A DNA stretch of 64,000 nucleotides from Diogma glabrata (taxonomy: Eukaryota; Arthropoda; Insecta; Diptera; Cylindrotomidae): positions 194,814,322 through 194,878,321 of the forward strand of contig OY856188.1 of assembly GCA_963693315.1 (NCBI GenBank), read 5' to 3'. The notes beneath the pieces were generated by a model, which had not been told where the DNA came from, ran no database searches, and worked only from the letters and a program-made list of their open reading frames with translations. The position numbers were made by a program, and so were the translations under genes. This document shows, piece after piece, positions 42,654-53,690 of this stretch. How positions within the stretch are numbered: the stretch's first letter is position 1; every line of letters begins with the position of its first letter.

Positions 42654-45600
42654 ACCCTCCTCATTATATTATTACAAAGCCTAACTGTATCAATAACCTC
42701 AATCAACAACCTGAACTTTATATCAGACCTAAGCCTCGTACTAGGAATAGGACACTTAAATATTGGGAATACCGTAAAAAAGTGCGAAAATTAATTTCCG
42801 AAACCGTAATTTCCGAAAGTATCTCTGCTTGTGATCCAAGACCATATGCCGATATCTGTATAGCGCATCTCCCAATAAAAGGACTGTTAGATAGTGGGGC
42901 AACTATAAGCGTATTGGGTGCACAGTCTGAACAATTTATTGAAAAACTAAATGTGAAATTATATCCGTTTTTAACACACTTGGCTACAGCTAGTGGACAG
43001 TGCCAACAAATTGTGGGTTATATAAAAGTACCAGTAACTTTTCACAATAAAACGGAAATTTTGCAAATATACATAGCGCCATCCCTAGTGCAACCGTTAT
43101 ATCTTGGCATGAACTTTTGGAAGTCTTTTGGTTTGTCACCAGCTTGCATTTCCGAAATGCACAACTTCAAACAAAACCAAACTCCTAGTGTTGAACCTGA
43201 CTTTAAACAACACCAGCTAACTTTAGATCAACAACAGTATCTGAATCATATAATAAATCAGTTTCCTTCTTTTTCAAAACATGGCTTAGGACAAACACAT
43301 ATATGGTCACATAGGATTGATACCGGCTCATCCACTCCTATTAAACAGCGATATTACCCTGTGTCCCCAGCGATACAGAAAGACATGTACCAAGAACTTG
43401 ATAGGATGATTAGTCTGGGTGTTATCGAAGAAAGTGAAAGCTCATGGAGCTCCCCTATATCCATTTCAAAAAAATCAAATGGTAACATTCGTCTGTGCTT
43501 AGATGCCAGAAAATTAAACGAAGTGACAGTGAAAGACGCATACCCCCTTCCTATAATAGAAGGTCTGTTGAGTAGATTGGAAAGTACAAGGTTTATCACA
43601 AGCTTAGACCTAAAAGACGCTTATTGGCAGATACCTCTTGATAAAGGATCAAGAGAGAAAACAGCTTTCACAGTACCCGGACGACCTTTGTACCACTTTA
43701 ATAGAATGCCCTTCGGGTTATGCAATGCGGCACAAACAATGTGTAGGGTCATGCATAAGGTGATTCCCCACGAACTACATGATCGTATTTTCGTGTATCT
43801 CGATGATTTATTGATTGTCACAGCTACCCTAAAGGAGCATTACACCTTGTTAGACGAAGTCGCGCAGTTGCTGAAACAGGCCAATTTAACAATCAACATT
43901 GAGAAGAGCAAATTCCTTCTAACAGAAACCAAATATCTGGGATATATAATTGGCGATGGATGTTTGAAAGTAGATCCGGAGAAAGTGGAAGCGATATCGT
44001 CTTATCCGGTCCCGAAAACAATGAAACAAGTAAGAAGATTCCTGGGAATGTGCGGTTGGTATAGTCGGTTTATCGACAAATATGCTAGTTTGACTACACC
44101 TTTGACAAACTTATTAAAAAAAGGCAACAAACTTGTCTGGTCAGAAGAAGCGCAGGTTTCATTTGATGCATTGAAATTAGCTCTTACAAATGCCCCATTG
44201 TTAACCCACCCAAACTTCAACAAACCGTTTTTCATACAATGCGATTCCAGCTCTACGGGTGTCGGGGGAGTTCTTTTTCAAAAATCTGAGGATGGAAAGA
44301 CAGATCACCCAATAGCGTACATCTCAAAAAAGTTAAACGCAGCCCAGCGTAATTATACAGTGACAGAGCAGGAATGTCTGGCAGCAGTAGTAAGCGTGAA
44401 GAAGTTTCGGCCATACATTGAAGGGTTTCATTTCACAATAATAACTGATCACGCCAGTTTGAAATGGTTAATGGATCAAAAAGATCTGTCTGGAAGGTTA
44501 GCAAGGTGGAGTCTAAAACTCCAGGCTTATGATTTTGAAATTGTTCATGTAAAGGGTTCAGCAAATGTTGTGCCTGACGCACTTTCTCGCGTAAACGCAG
44601 ATGATATATCAGAGATCTGCCTAAAAAAATTACGAGATGTAGATTTAAGTCCACTGCACATTGACCTTAACTCTGAAGCTTTCATGGGAACAACTTATAC
44701 CGATAGGATAAAGGCAATGAAGGAAAATCCGAATCACAACACCAATCTTCGCGAAGAAGGTGGGAAGCTATTTATAAATCCTTCATTTGGTATTTTTTAT
44801 ACAGATACTGATCTTTCCGACTGGAAATTATTCGTACCTGAAGCGTTAGTTCTTTCTTTGATAATCCAGGCCCATAACCCTCCCACGTCTTCTCATTTAG
44901 GTGTAGCTAAAACATTGGAATGTTTGCGACGTTGGTTTTTTTGGCCTAATATGTCAAAAAGTGTCAGAGACTATATATCTCAATGCGAAACATGCAAAAA
45001 AAGCAAGGCTGTAAATTTTCAAACTCGTCCCTGCATGGGTGAATATCTTGAAGTTAACCGTCCTTGGGAACGAATCTATGTCGACTTTCTGGGACCATAC
45101 CCTCGTTCTAAATCTGGCAATACCCACATTTTCATCGTACTGGACCAATATTCTAGGTTTGTTTTGCTGAAACCACTCCGAAATGCCACCTCCGTAAAAC
45201 TTGTTGAATATCTGGAACACGAGGTATTTAATGTTTTCAGTGTTCCCAAAGTGCTACTATCAGATAATGGGAAGCAGTTTGAGTCCAAACTGTTAGAAAA
45301 ACTGTTGGAAAAGTATGGTGTGGAACACATGTTCACACCAAAATATTCACCTCAATCAAATGCATCAGAACGAGTGAACCGTTCTCTTCTGGCTGCCATA
45401 AGGTCTTATGTTTACGAGAGCCATAAGGAGTGGGACTTACACATACATGAGGTAGCAAATGCGCTTCGAAATGTAGTACACGAATCAACAGGATTTTCAC
45501 CTCATTTCCTGGTATTCGGTCAACACATGATATCCCACGGTTCAAACTATGAGCTTTTAAGAAAACTCAAGGGTGTGAGCGAAACAGAACTGTCTATTGC

Positions 45601-45901
45601 CACTAAAGCGGATAGGTTATCTTTTGCTCAGAAATCAGTACTACACCACCTACAGAAAGCATACAAGAAAAATGTCCATCAATATAACCTTCGTAGTCGG
45701 CCTAGAAAATTAGTACCTCAACAAGCAGTTTTCGTTAGGAATTTTACAATAAGTGATGCTACTAAAGACTTTTGTGCTAAATTAGGTCCTAAATTTGTTA
45801 AAGGACGAATTATCAGACCTATAGGCAATGTTGCGTACGAAATAGGAGATGAAAATGGCAAAACTATGGGAGTTTACCATTTAAAAGACATTCGCTCTTA
45901 G
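42500..45901 (+). CDS. pol: pol polyprotein (protease, RT, RNase H, integrase)
   Basis: 1133 codons in the listed frame; the real product is probably a Gag-Pol fusion entered by -1 frameshifting, so the first ATG here need not be used. Protease: LLDSGAT, Asp131. RT: catalytic SLDLKDAYW (Asp370) and YLDD (433-436). RNase H: Asp582, Glu625 and Asp650 as likely catalytic residues, ending in a VPDALSR block at 691. Integrase: zinc-binding His792, His799, Cys829, Cys832; catalytic Asp862 (YVDFLG), Asp922 (LSDNG) and Glu957 (NASERVN). The C-terminus has a GPY/F-like LGPKFVKGRII block and no chromodomain. All active-site residues are present and no frame break is seen, so the copy may be young. Confidence 0.9.
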   Translation: MQCEYGKLEDGNEAIWGESFPLPRCNRSKIVDRRSGQQYRPRFVEKTTVQVDPPHYIITKPNCINNLNQQPELYIRPKPRTRNRTLKYWEYRKKVRKLISETVISESISACDPRPYADICIAHLPIKGLLDSGATISVLGAQSEQFIEKLNVKLYPFLTHLATASGQCQQIVGYIKVPVTFHNKTEILQIYIAPSLVQPLYLGMNFWKSFGLSPACISEMHNFKQNQTPSVEPDFKQHQLTLDQQQYLNHIINQFPSFSKHGLGQTHIWSHRIDTGSSTPIKQRYYPVSPAIQKDMYQELDRMISLGVIEESESSWSSPISISKKSNGNIRLCLDARKLNEVTVKDAYPLPIIEGLLSRLESTRFITSLDLKDAYWQIPLDKGSREKTAFTVPGRPLYHFNRMPFGLCNAAQTMCRVMHKVIPHELHDRIFVYLDDLLIVTATLKEHYTLLDEVAQLLKQANLTINIEKSKFLLTETKYLGYIIGDGCLKVDPEKVEAISSYPVPKTMKQVRRFLGMCGWYSRFIDKYASLTTPLTNLLKKGNKLVWSEEAQVSFDALKLALTNAPLLTHPNFNKPFFIQCDSSSTGVGGVLFQKSEDGKTDHPIAYISKKLNAAQRNYTVTEQECLAAVVSVKKFRPYIEGFHFTIITDHASLKWLMDQKDLSGRLARWSLKLQAYDFEIVHVKGSANVVPDALSRVNADDISEICLKKLRDVDLSPLHIDLNSEAFMGTTYTDRIKAMKENPNHNTNLREEGGKLFINPSFGIFYTDTDLSDWKLFVPEALVLSLIIQAHNPPTSSHLGVAKTLECLRRWFFWPNMSKSVRDYISQCETCKKSKAVNFQTRPCMGEYLEVNRPWERIYVDFLGPYPRSKSGNTHIFIVLDQYSRFVLLKPLRNATSVKLVEYLEHEVFNVFSVPKVLLSDNGKQFESKLLEKLLEKYGVEHMFTPKYSPQSNASERVNRSLLAAIRSYVYESHKEWDLHIHEVANALRNVVHESTGFSPHFLVFGQHMISHGSNYELLRKLKGVSETELSIATKADRLSFAQKSVLHHLQKAYKKNVHQYNLRSRPRKLVPQQAVFVRNFTISDATKDFCAKLGPKFVKGRIIRPIGNVAYEIGDENGKTMGVYHLKDIRS
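42515..42521 (+). promoter_or_regulatory. -1 ribosomal frameshift slippery heptamer GGGAAAC
   Basis: In the gag frame the codons are ATG GGA AAC, giving G GGA AAC, a canonical X XXY YYZ heptamer used by several retroviruses. It lies inside the gag/pol overlap (42500-42653). After slipping, translation continues as LEDGNEAIWGE in the pol frame. A GC-richer stretch downstream could fold, which I have not calculated. Confidence 0.75.
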
Positions 45902-46480
45902 TGGGTGGAATAACTGTAACTTATATGATGTTTTTTTAAAAAAATTTCGATATTTGTTTTTGATCTGATGCCTCGGCTGAGTGAGTACTCTTATCTAGGG
46001 TTTGGGTCTGCCCCGCGCTGTAACAATTGTTAAAAATTGTTAAAACAAAATGATACGTTTCTTTACACAAATAAATTGTAAATAACTTTGCAAGAAAAAT
46101 TCTTGGTCCAGTGTACAAAAGCTAAAGAACAAGTATTTTTCTTTAAATATATGTTTTATATTTTCATATGTAAAGTTGATTAATCTGCAGAATTTGCAAA
46201 TAATTTAACGGCAATTTTTTTTGATTATGTACGACATTATGTACATCGAAATCAAAAACAAGGTATATAAGGTTGGTTGATTGGTATATTGTGGTCAGTC
46301 GTTTCGGTAATTTATTAGAAATTGGAAATAAGAATTTTGATGCTAGTGGATTAATTCGGGTGCCAATTAATTAAAATGTTTTTGAATTTTGTTTAAATTC
46401 GTTTGTTTTAATAAAGTTCATTTTGAAAAAGTTCAATAAAGTTTAGTAATTATTTTTAAATTTGTGGTTTGTTATAGTTT
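45902..46480 (+). other. 3' flank of pol, probable 3' LTR region
   Basis: Contains a TATATAAGG box (about 46263), a GTCAGTCGTTTCGG start-like stretch some 35 bp on, and AATAAAG signals at 46410-46440, as an LTR promoter and polyadenylation region would. TGTAACAATTGTTAAAA at 46019 could be the LTR start. Without a second copy the limits are unproven. Confidence 0.45.
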
Positions 46481-47446
46481 TGCTGGTTCAAATAGAGTTT
46501 TCATTTACTGATTTTTTTTCTCATTGGAGTTTTTTTTGATAGTCTGATTGTAAATGTTAAATAATAAAAAAAAAGGGAGAAAGAAAAAAAATTATATATG
46601 TATATAGTGACAGTTAATTAAATTACAAAAAAGTAAACAAAGAAAAGAAAATTACTTGTGTTGTATTGTATGCCATTATGTTTAAATAGTTTTAACTTAA
46701 TACCGATAACGAAATCAGTTTTTTTGATGTAATATCGTCTTCACCATTTAATTATATACAACGAAAAATTTATTCAACTGATCACCAAAAATAAAACGAT
46801 CTTATTTTTTTTTGTTGTCATATCATCATTATCATTTCATTATATGTAACAAAAAAAAAATTTTTTTATTCAACTAATCACCAAAAACAATATCATCATA
46901 TTTCATCATATCAATATCATCATCATCATCAATTACAAATAACACCACTAAATCAACATTCAATATTCGGCCCATTAAAGAAAAAAAAAATAAGAGAAAA
47001 AAAATTATATGTGTTTGTGCTTGTCTCATATTAGAATAGAAAAACGGAAATTGTATGGTGATGGGATCTAGCTAAGTAAGTGATTTTTTTTAATTTTTTT
47101 TATAATTTTGTTTATCAAATTTCAAACAAATTGAATGTAAATACGAATAATTAAAAATGAATAATTAAATGTATAAATATGAATAATTAAATCTTTTTGT
47201 TGAGAGCGTGAGAGAGGTTGGAGTTCGGCACAGTGACCATGTAAAACCACAAATTTTTCTTGTTTAAATTTTTTTTTATTTTTCCGCTCTATCAAGATCT
47301 TTCCGTTGTACTGGAAATACCCACACCAGCACTGAAGCAGCCGAAAAATGAGCGGTCCAGTACAAATAACGGAAGAATAAATTTCTGTCAACGTCACATT
47401 ACTGACCCTGGTGAACTGTAAAATTAACCCTGGTCAACTGTACGTT
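46481..47446. other. Spacer before the mitochondrial block
   Basis: Poly-A/T and ATC-repeat stretches (46890-46930). AACCCTGGT-AACTGTA is present twice at 47404-47440 just before the junction. No gene is supported. Confidence 0.45.
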
Positions 47447-48662
47447 ACACATGTTGTCTATAAGAATATAAATATAATGTATAGGCAGCTCTAAAAAATG
47501 ATAATAAAGCCAGTATTCATATGGATACCCAAGATCATCTAATAATTCTATTTAATAAACTAATTTCTCTTAAAAGATTTAATGTAGGAGGGGCTGCTAT
47601 ATTAGCAGATCTTAATAAAAATCACCATAAAGTTAAACTAGGTATAAAATTTAATATCCCTTTATTAATTAATAAACTTCGTCTATTTATTCGTTCATAA
47701 GAAATATTAGCTAAACAAAATATTCCTGAAGAACACAAACCATGAGCAATTATTAATATATAAGCCCCTCTTATCCCTCAATATATTAAAGTTAATAACC
47801 CTCTTAAAACAATAGCTATATGTGCTACTGAAGAATACGCAATTAAAGATTTTAAATCAATTTGACATAAACAAATTAATCTAACTAAAAATCCTCCAAT
47901 TAAACTAATAGTAATTCATAAATAATTATTAAAAACTCCAATTTTTTGAATTATAGGAAAAATTCGTAACAACCCATACCCCCCTAATTTTAATAAAACC
48001 CCAGCTAAAATTATTGAACCAGAAATAGGAGCTTCAACATGAGCTTTAGGTAATCATAAATGGACTAAAAATATTGGCATTTTTACTAAAAAAGCAAAAA
48101 TTAATCTAACATATAATATAAAATTAAAATAAGAAATACAATAAATAATATTTATATCTAATCTATAATTATTTCAATATAAAAAAAAAATTCTTACTAA
48201 TAATGGCAATGAAGCTATTAAAGTATAAAATAATAAATAAATTCCTGCCTGTAAACGTTCAGGCTGATATCCTCAACCTATAATTAAAAATAAAGTAGGA
48301 ATTAATCTTCTTTCAAAAAATAAATAAAATAAAAATAAATTTATAACTCTAAATGTTAAATAAAGAAAAATTAGTAAAATTAAAATATTAAATATAAAAA
48401 AAGAAATAAAATTATTTAAATTAATTACTTTTTCTCTTGCTATTAATATTAAACTACAAATTCATAAACTTAATAAAATTAAACCATAAGAAATAATATC
48501 ACACCCTAAAAAATATCTAATTCTTCCTCATATATTATTATAAAAATTTATTATAATAAATAAAAAACTTATTATAAATAAACAATTTTGAACCATTCAA
48601 TATCTTTTTTTTAAAAAACATAAAGGAATTATAAAAATTAATATAATTAAAAACTTTAACAT
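47447..48662 (-). pseudogene. ND4: ND4 (NADH dehydrogenase subunit 4), C-terminus missing
   Basis: Mitochondrial complex I membrane subunit. The start ATG is at 48662. The frame stays in one phase from there to the junction, reading through TGA as Trp, with conserved blocks near the C-terminal side such as TLWWFLLSSANMAAPPTLNL and SEISLLNSII. It stops being mitochondrial after YLYSYSQHV, about 45-50 residues short of the usual end. In the nucleus it would hit many TGA stops and cannot be used. Confidence 0.93.
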
Positions 48663-48952
48663 TGTAAAATTCTAAAAGAATTAAAATAATCATTACCATG
48701 AGTTCGAATTATAGAAACTAAAATAGATAATACTAATGCTCCTTCACAAACAGAAAAAATTAAAAATAAAACTCTAAAAAAACATTCATAATTAAAAAAA
48801 TTTAAATAAATAAATATAAAAATAAATAATCTTAAAACAATAAATTCTAATCTTAATAATATAGCTAATAAATGTTTACAATTTAAAACAAATACAAAAA
48901 CTCCTGAAATAAATAAAAAAATAGAAAATCTTCAATAAAATATTATTAACAT
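48656..48952 (-). CDS. ND4L: ND4L (NADH dehydrogenase subunit 4L), complete
   Basis: 98 codons from ATG at 48952 to TAA at 48656, the usual length. It overlaps ND4 by 7 bases (ATGTTAA), the standard insect arrangement. Small hydrophobic complex I subunit, with the conserved [11 protein letters not shown] segment and an RTHGND end region. Readable only in the mitochondrial code (TGA Trp, AGA Ser, ATA Met). Confidence 0.93.
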
Positions 48953-48954
48953 TA

Positions 48955-49020
48955 GTTTTAATAGTTTAAAAAAAAACTTTGGTCTTGTAAATCAAAAATA
49001 AGAAATTATTCTTTTAAAAC
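48955..49020 (+). tRNA. trnT: Mitochondrial tRNA-Thr (TGT)
   Basis: 66 nt. Acceptor GTTTTAA pairs perfectly with TTAAAAC; the anticodon loop CTTGTAA gives TGT. It lies between ND4L and trnP as in ancestral insects. The arms are of full length. Confidence 0.93.
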
Positions 49021-49022
49021 TT

Positions 49023-49087
49023 CAGAAAAAAAGAAATATCTTTATCATTAATCTCCAAAATTAACATTTTAATTAAACTATTTTCTG
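49023..49087 (-). tRNA. trnP: Mitochondrial tRNA-Pro (TGG)
   Basis: 65 nt on the minus strand. Acceptor CAGAAAA pairs with TTTTCTG; the loop TTTGGAG gives anticodon TGG. It is next to trnT in opposite orientation, the insect ground plan. Confidence 0.93.
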
Positions 49088-49089
49088 AA

Positions 49090-49614
49090 ATTATTCAATT
49101 TATTCTTATTATTTTAAGATTAATTATTAGTTTTATTTTTATACAATTAAAACACCCTTTATCAATAGGATTAACTTTATTAATTCAAACTTTTTTAATT
49201 TGTTTAATTACAGGATTTTATTCAAAAACTTTTTGATTTTCATATATTCTATTTTTAATTTTTTTAGGTGGCATACTCGTTTTATTTATTTATGTAACTT
49301 CATTGGCATCAAATGAAATATTTTCAATATCAATAAATATAATTTTTTGGTCTATTATATTCTTTTTTACTATAAATTTAATTATTATTATTATTGATAT
49401 ATATTTTATTACTAATATTTCATTAAATTCAGAAATAATTATATTAAATATAACTAATAACACTTTAATAGAAAATACTATTAATTTAAATAAATTATAT
49501 AACTTTCCAACTAACATAATTACTTTAATAATAATTAATTATTTATTTTTAACATTAATTATTATTGTAAAAATTACAAATAATTTTTATGGCCCTCTTC
49601 GACAAAAAAACTAA
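49090..49614 (+). CDS. ND6: ND6 (NADH dehydrogenase subunit 6), complete
   Basis: 174 codons from ATT at 49090 to TAA at 49612-49614; ATT is an accepted start in insect mitochondria. The reading contains [20 protein letters not shown] and [20 protein letters not shown], hallmark ND6 blocks. Its last base is the first base of the CYTB ATG. One TGA (Trp) codon needs the mitochondrial code. Confidence 0.92.
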
Positions 49615-50750
49615 TGAATAAACCAATACGATTAAATCACCCATTATTTAAAATTGCTAATAATAGATTAGTAGATTTACCAGCTCCTTCTAATATTTCT
49701 TCTTGATGAAATTTTGGATCATTATTAGGATTATGTTTAATTATCCAAATTTTAACAGGATTATTTTTAGCTATACACTATACAGCTAATATTGATAGAG
49801 CTTTTAATAGAATTATTCATATTTGTCGAGATGTTAATTATGGATGAATACTACGAACTATACACGCTAATGGGGCATCTTTTTTTTTTATTTCTATTTA
49901 TTTTCATATTGGTCGTGGAATTTATTATTCTTCATATTTATATACTATAACTTGATTAATTGGGGTTTTAATTTTATTTTTAGTAATAGCAACTGCATTT
50001 ATAGGGTATGTTTTACCATGAGGACAGATATCATTTTGAGGGGCTACAGTTATTACTAATTTACTATCAGCAATCCCCTATTTAGGAATTGATTTAGTTC
50101 AATGAATTTGAGGGGGATTTGCAGTTGATAATGCAACATTAACACGATTTTTTACTTTTCATTTTATTTTACCTTTTATTGTATTAGCTATAGTAATAAT
50201 TCATTTATTATTTCTTCATCAAACAGGGTCTAATAATCCATTAGGCATTAATAGTAATGTTGATAAAATTCCTTTTCATCCTTACTTTACTTTTAAAGAT
50301 ATTGTAGGATTTATAATTTTATTAATATTTTTAATTATATTAAATTTAATTAATCCATATTTATTAGGAGACCCAGATAATTTTATTCCAGCTAACCCTT
50401 TAGTAACCCCTATTCATATCCAACCTGAGTGATATTTTTTATTTGCTTATGCTATTTTACGATCAATTCCTAATAAATTAGGAGGAGTAGTAGCTTTAAT
50501 TTTATCAATTGCTATTCTTTTTATTTTACCGTTTACTCATATAAATAAATTTCAAGGAATTCAATTTTATCCTATTAATCAAATTCTTTTTTGATTAATA
50601 TTAACTATTGTAATTTTATTAACCTGAATTGGAGCTCGACCAGTTGAAGACCCTTATATTTTTTTAGGACAAATTTTAACAATTTTATATTTTTTATATT
50701 ACATTATTAATCCTTTAATTATATTATGATGAGATACTTTAATTAATTAA
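49614..50750 (+). CDS. CYTB: CYTB (cytochrome b), complete and undamaged
   Basis: 378 codons, the normal insect length, from ATG at 49614 to TAA at 50748-50750. I translated it in full: no frameshift, all internal TGA codons fall at Trp positions. Conserved features: the haem-ligand His pairs in the [16 protein letters not shown] and [20 protein letters not shown] helices, the Qo-site PEWY (in IHIQPEWYFLFAYA), and a DPYIFLGQ block near the end. Complex III core subunit. In nuclear code the TGAs would be stops. Confidence 0.96.
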
Positions 50751-50815
50751 GTTTATGAGCTTGAATAAGCATATGTTTTGAAAACATAATATAAAAATTT
50801 AATTTTTTATAAACT
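50750..50815 (+). tRNA. trnS2: Mitochondrial tRNA-Ser (TGA, UCN family)
   Basis: 66 nt. Acceptor AGTTTAT pairs with ATAAACT; the loop TTTTGAAAA gives anticodon TGA. It overlaps the CYTB stop by one base and lies between CYTB and ND1 as in other insects. Confidence 0.93.
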
Positions 50816-50836
50816 TTTATTACTAATTTAAATTAA

Positions 50837-51719
50837 CTAAAATAAATAAGATAAAAAAAAAATTTTTAAATCTAAAAATAATAATATATAATTTAAAGAA
50901 AAAGGTAAAAATCTTTTTCAAGCTAAATATATTAATTTATCATAACGAAACCGAGGCAAAGTCCCTCGAATTCAAATAAATATAAATGAAATAAATATTA
51001 ATTTAATAAAAAATAATAAAGAATTAATATCACAGCCTAAAAAAATTACTACTATTAATATTCTCATAAATAAAATTCTAGCATATTCTGCTAAAAAAAT
51101 TAATGCAAATCCCCCTCTTCCATATTCAACATTAAATCCAGAGACTAATTCAGACTCTCCTTCAGCAAAATCAAAAGGAGTTCGATTAGTCTCCGCTAAT
51201 CTTGAGGCAAATCAAACTAACCATAAAGGAAACCCAATAATAATAAATCATATATAAAATTGATATTTTTCAAAATTTATTAAATTATAATTCCCAATTA
51301 AAAAAATAAAAGATAATAAAATAAAAACTAATCTTACTTCATAAGAAATAGTTTGAGCAACTGCTCGCAACACTCCTAATAAAGCATAATTTGAATTAGA
51401 AGATCACCCAGCAATTATTACAGTATAAACCCCTAATCTTATACATCTTAAAAAAAATAATACCCCTAAATTAAAAGAAAATAATTTAATAAAATAAGGA
51501 ATACATAATCAAATTAATAAAGATAAAAATAAAGAAAAAATAGGTGAAAAATAATATGAAATATAATTAGAAACAATAGGATAAGTTTGTTCTTTAGTAA
51601 ATAATTTAATTGCATCACAAAAAGGTTGTGGAATTCCTATTAATCCTACTTTATTAGGTCCTTTACGAATTTGAATATACCCTAAAACCTTGCGTTCTAA
51701 TAAAGTTAAAAAAGCTATT
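50837..51719 (-). pseudogene. ND1: ND1 (NADH dehydrogenase subunit 1), N-terminus missing
   Basis: Reads from about [20 protein letters not shown] at 51718 in one phase to TAG at 50837-50839 (ending LDLKIFFLSYLF). Roughly the first 20 residues are replaced by flanking DNA. Includes the conserved [20 protein letters not shown] block of the quinone-binding loop. The phase is the same at both ends, so there is no net frameshift. Confidence 0.93.
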
Positions 51720-51739
51720 TATCAGCTTATTTATAATTC

Positions 51740-53690
51740 TCATGTTATGTTAAAATCTTTCTCTTTGTTCACTATCGCTAAAAATAACTAATCAGTTCCT
51801 TGCCATACATATTTGCATCTTTTTGCGATGTTTCATGAAAACTACTTAACGAACGAATGTTGTGTGCTTCCAACAAACGTTGAAACAATAAACAGGTGTA
51901 CGGGATTACCCCCACCACCTATCCTAATATTGTCCAAAAACTAATCAGTTCTTTGTCATTTAAGGCTTTATCTTTTTTCAAAGTGTCATTAAAGTTGATT
52001 AATGAATGAAGTCTGTATGCTCCCAACAAACTTTAAAAACAAAGTGTGAAAAGTCAGCAGTTGTATGATAGACCCCCGCCACTTTGATCAATGTGTTCCA
52101 AAAGATGATAATTATGTTCTCACACTAATTGGAACCTTTTCCATAAGTTTCATCATAATCACTTCATTATTGTAGGCTGTAGTGTGCATAAAGACACTGA
52201 AAAAAATTGAAAATTTACAAACAAAAAAAATGTTTTACTGGAAGTTGGGATGCAGAACTGTTGTGAACCGTACTAAATGCTCATGTACCAAGATTCATCC
52301 AATTCGATTATCATGTACAGACGTTATTGAGCTTTCAAAAAAACAGGTGTATGGGACACCCCCCACCCACCACTTTGTTTACTATCGCTCAAAAACCAAT
52401 CAGTTCCTTGCCATACATATTTGCATCTTTTCCCAAAGTGTCATTAAAATTCGTTCACGAACGAATGCTGTGTGCTCCCAACAAACAGTGAAAAATGGTG
52501 ACACAGTAAACAGGTGTTCGGGAGGCCCCGCACCACTTACCCCAATATTGTCCAAAAACTAATCAGTTCTTTGCCATTTAAGTCCCCATCTTTTTCCAAA
52601 GTGTCATTCAAATTGATTAATAAATGAAGTCTGTATGCTCCCAACAAACTTTAAAAACAAAGTGTGAAAAGTCAGCAGTTGTATGATAGACCCCCCGCCA
52701 CTTTGATCAATGTATCCCAAAAGATGATAATTATCTTCTCACACTAATTGGAACCTTTTCCATAAGTTTCATCATAATCACTTCATTATTGTAGGCTGTA
52801 TGTGCATATAAAGACACTGAAAAAACTTCAAAAAAGTACAAAAAAAAAATTTTACTGGAAGTGAAAAACCGGAAGTATTGCATCCCAATACTATTGTGAA
52901 ACGCACTAAATACTCACGTACCAAGTTTCATTCAATTCGACTATCAGGTACAGATGTTATTGAGCTTTCAAAAAAAGAGGTGCTCCAGGGACTTCCCACC
53001 ATTTTGTTCACTATCGCTCAAAAACTGATCAGTTTCTTGTCAAACATGTTTGCATCTTTTTCCAAAGTGTCATCAAAATTCATTCTGTTTTTTGCTCCCA
53101 ACAAACATAAAAACATTGTGGAAAAAACCACCTGTTGTATTGTGGACTCCCAAACCCTTTATCTAATGTACTCCAAAAGCTGATAAAATCTTTCTCATGT
53201 TACTTGAAAGCTTCTACCAACGTTTCATGAAAATCGATCGGTAATTGTAGGCTACAGCAGGGATAAACACCTGGAAAAAAAACTTTTTAACCGGAAGGGA
53301 CAACCGGAAGTTGGTATGCAGAAATATTGTACTAAAATCTTATATACTAAGTTTCAGTAAGATCATAGTCCGGGATTAGAAGTTATTCAAGATTTAAACT
53401 TGTTCGGGAGACCCCCGCCATTTTGTCCAAATTTGAAATGAATCCAGATCTTCCATTTTCAAGTGAACCTGTATCATTTGCCAAAGTTTCATCAAGATCC
53501 TATGCAGAAAGTCCAACCACCCACCCACCCACACGCAGACGTACACTAAAATTTTTATTGGCTATTTAGATAGAGGATGGTCCAAAACAAAAGAAAAAAC
53601 AAACTTTGGGGTATGTAAGATTTTTTTTTTCACAATAGATTGCATTACTTCACACAATTTAAAATTATGGTGAAGTAAAAATAACTACAA
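51740..53690 (+). repeat. Tandem array of repeat family D, about three 610-630 bp units
   Basis: The block ATCAGTTCCTTGCCATACAT recurs at 51790, 52399 and (diverged) 53028. Each unit also has a CTCCCAACAAAC word twice, GTCAGCAGTTGTATGATAGA, TTCCATAAGTTTCATCATAA, TGTAGGCTGTA, CATAAAGACACTGAAAAAA and CGTACTAAATGCTCATGTAC. The last unit runs into a distinct end with CCACCCACCCACCCACACGC, GGCTATTTAGATAGAGGATG and a terminal near-palindrome at 53648-53675. Inverted partial copies are at 23466 and 28786. The 126- and 101-codon frames here are not credible genes. Confidence 0.85.

Larger units (their letters stand above)
40734..45901 (+). mobile_element. Ty3/gypsy LTR retrotransposon (Mdg3-like), coding region intact
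   Basis: Two long overlapping open frames give gag and pol in the order zinc knuckle, protease, RT, RNase H, integrase, with no envelope frame after pol. All catalytic residues I can check are present. The integrase block VDFLGPYPRSKSGNTHIF resembles Mdg3-lineage elements; this placement is from pattern recognition, not a tree. A paired LTR was not found. Confidence 0.85.
47447..51719. other. Mitochondrial DNA segment (NUMT or assembly chimera), 4.27 kb
   Basis: Seven complete or partial protein and tRNA genes in ancestral insect order, plus ND1, read without a single break under the invertebrate mitochondrial code. It is cut inside ND4 (left, after YSYSQHV) and inside ND1 (right, before AFLTLLERK). 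Flanks are nuclear repeats. A fragment this long with no damage is either a very recent transfer or a mis-join with the organelle genome. Confidence 0.92.

Noticed and set aside
52182..53183. Open frames of 126 and 101 codons in the tandem array
   Set aside because: The units are non-coding repeats; the frames are not kept between units or in the inverted copies.
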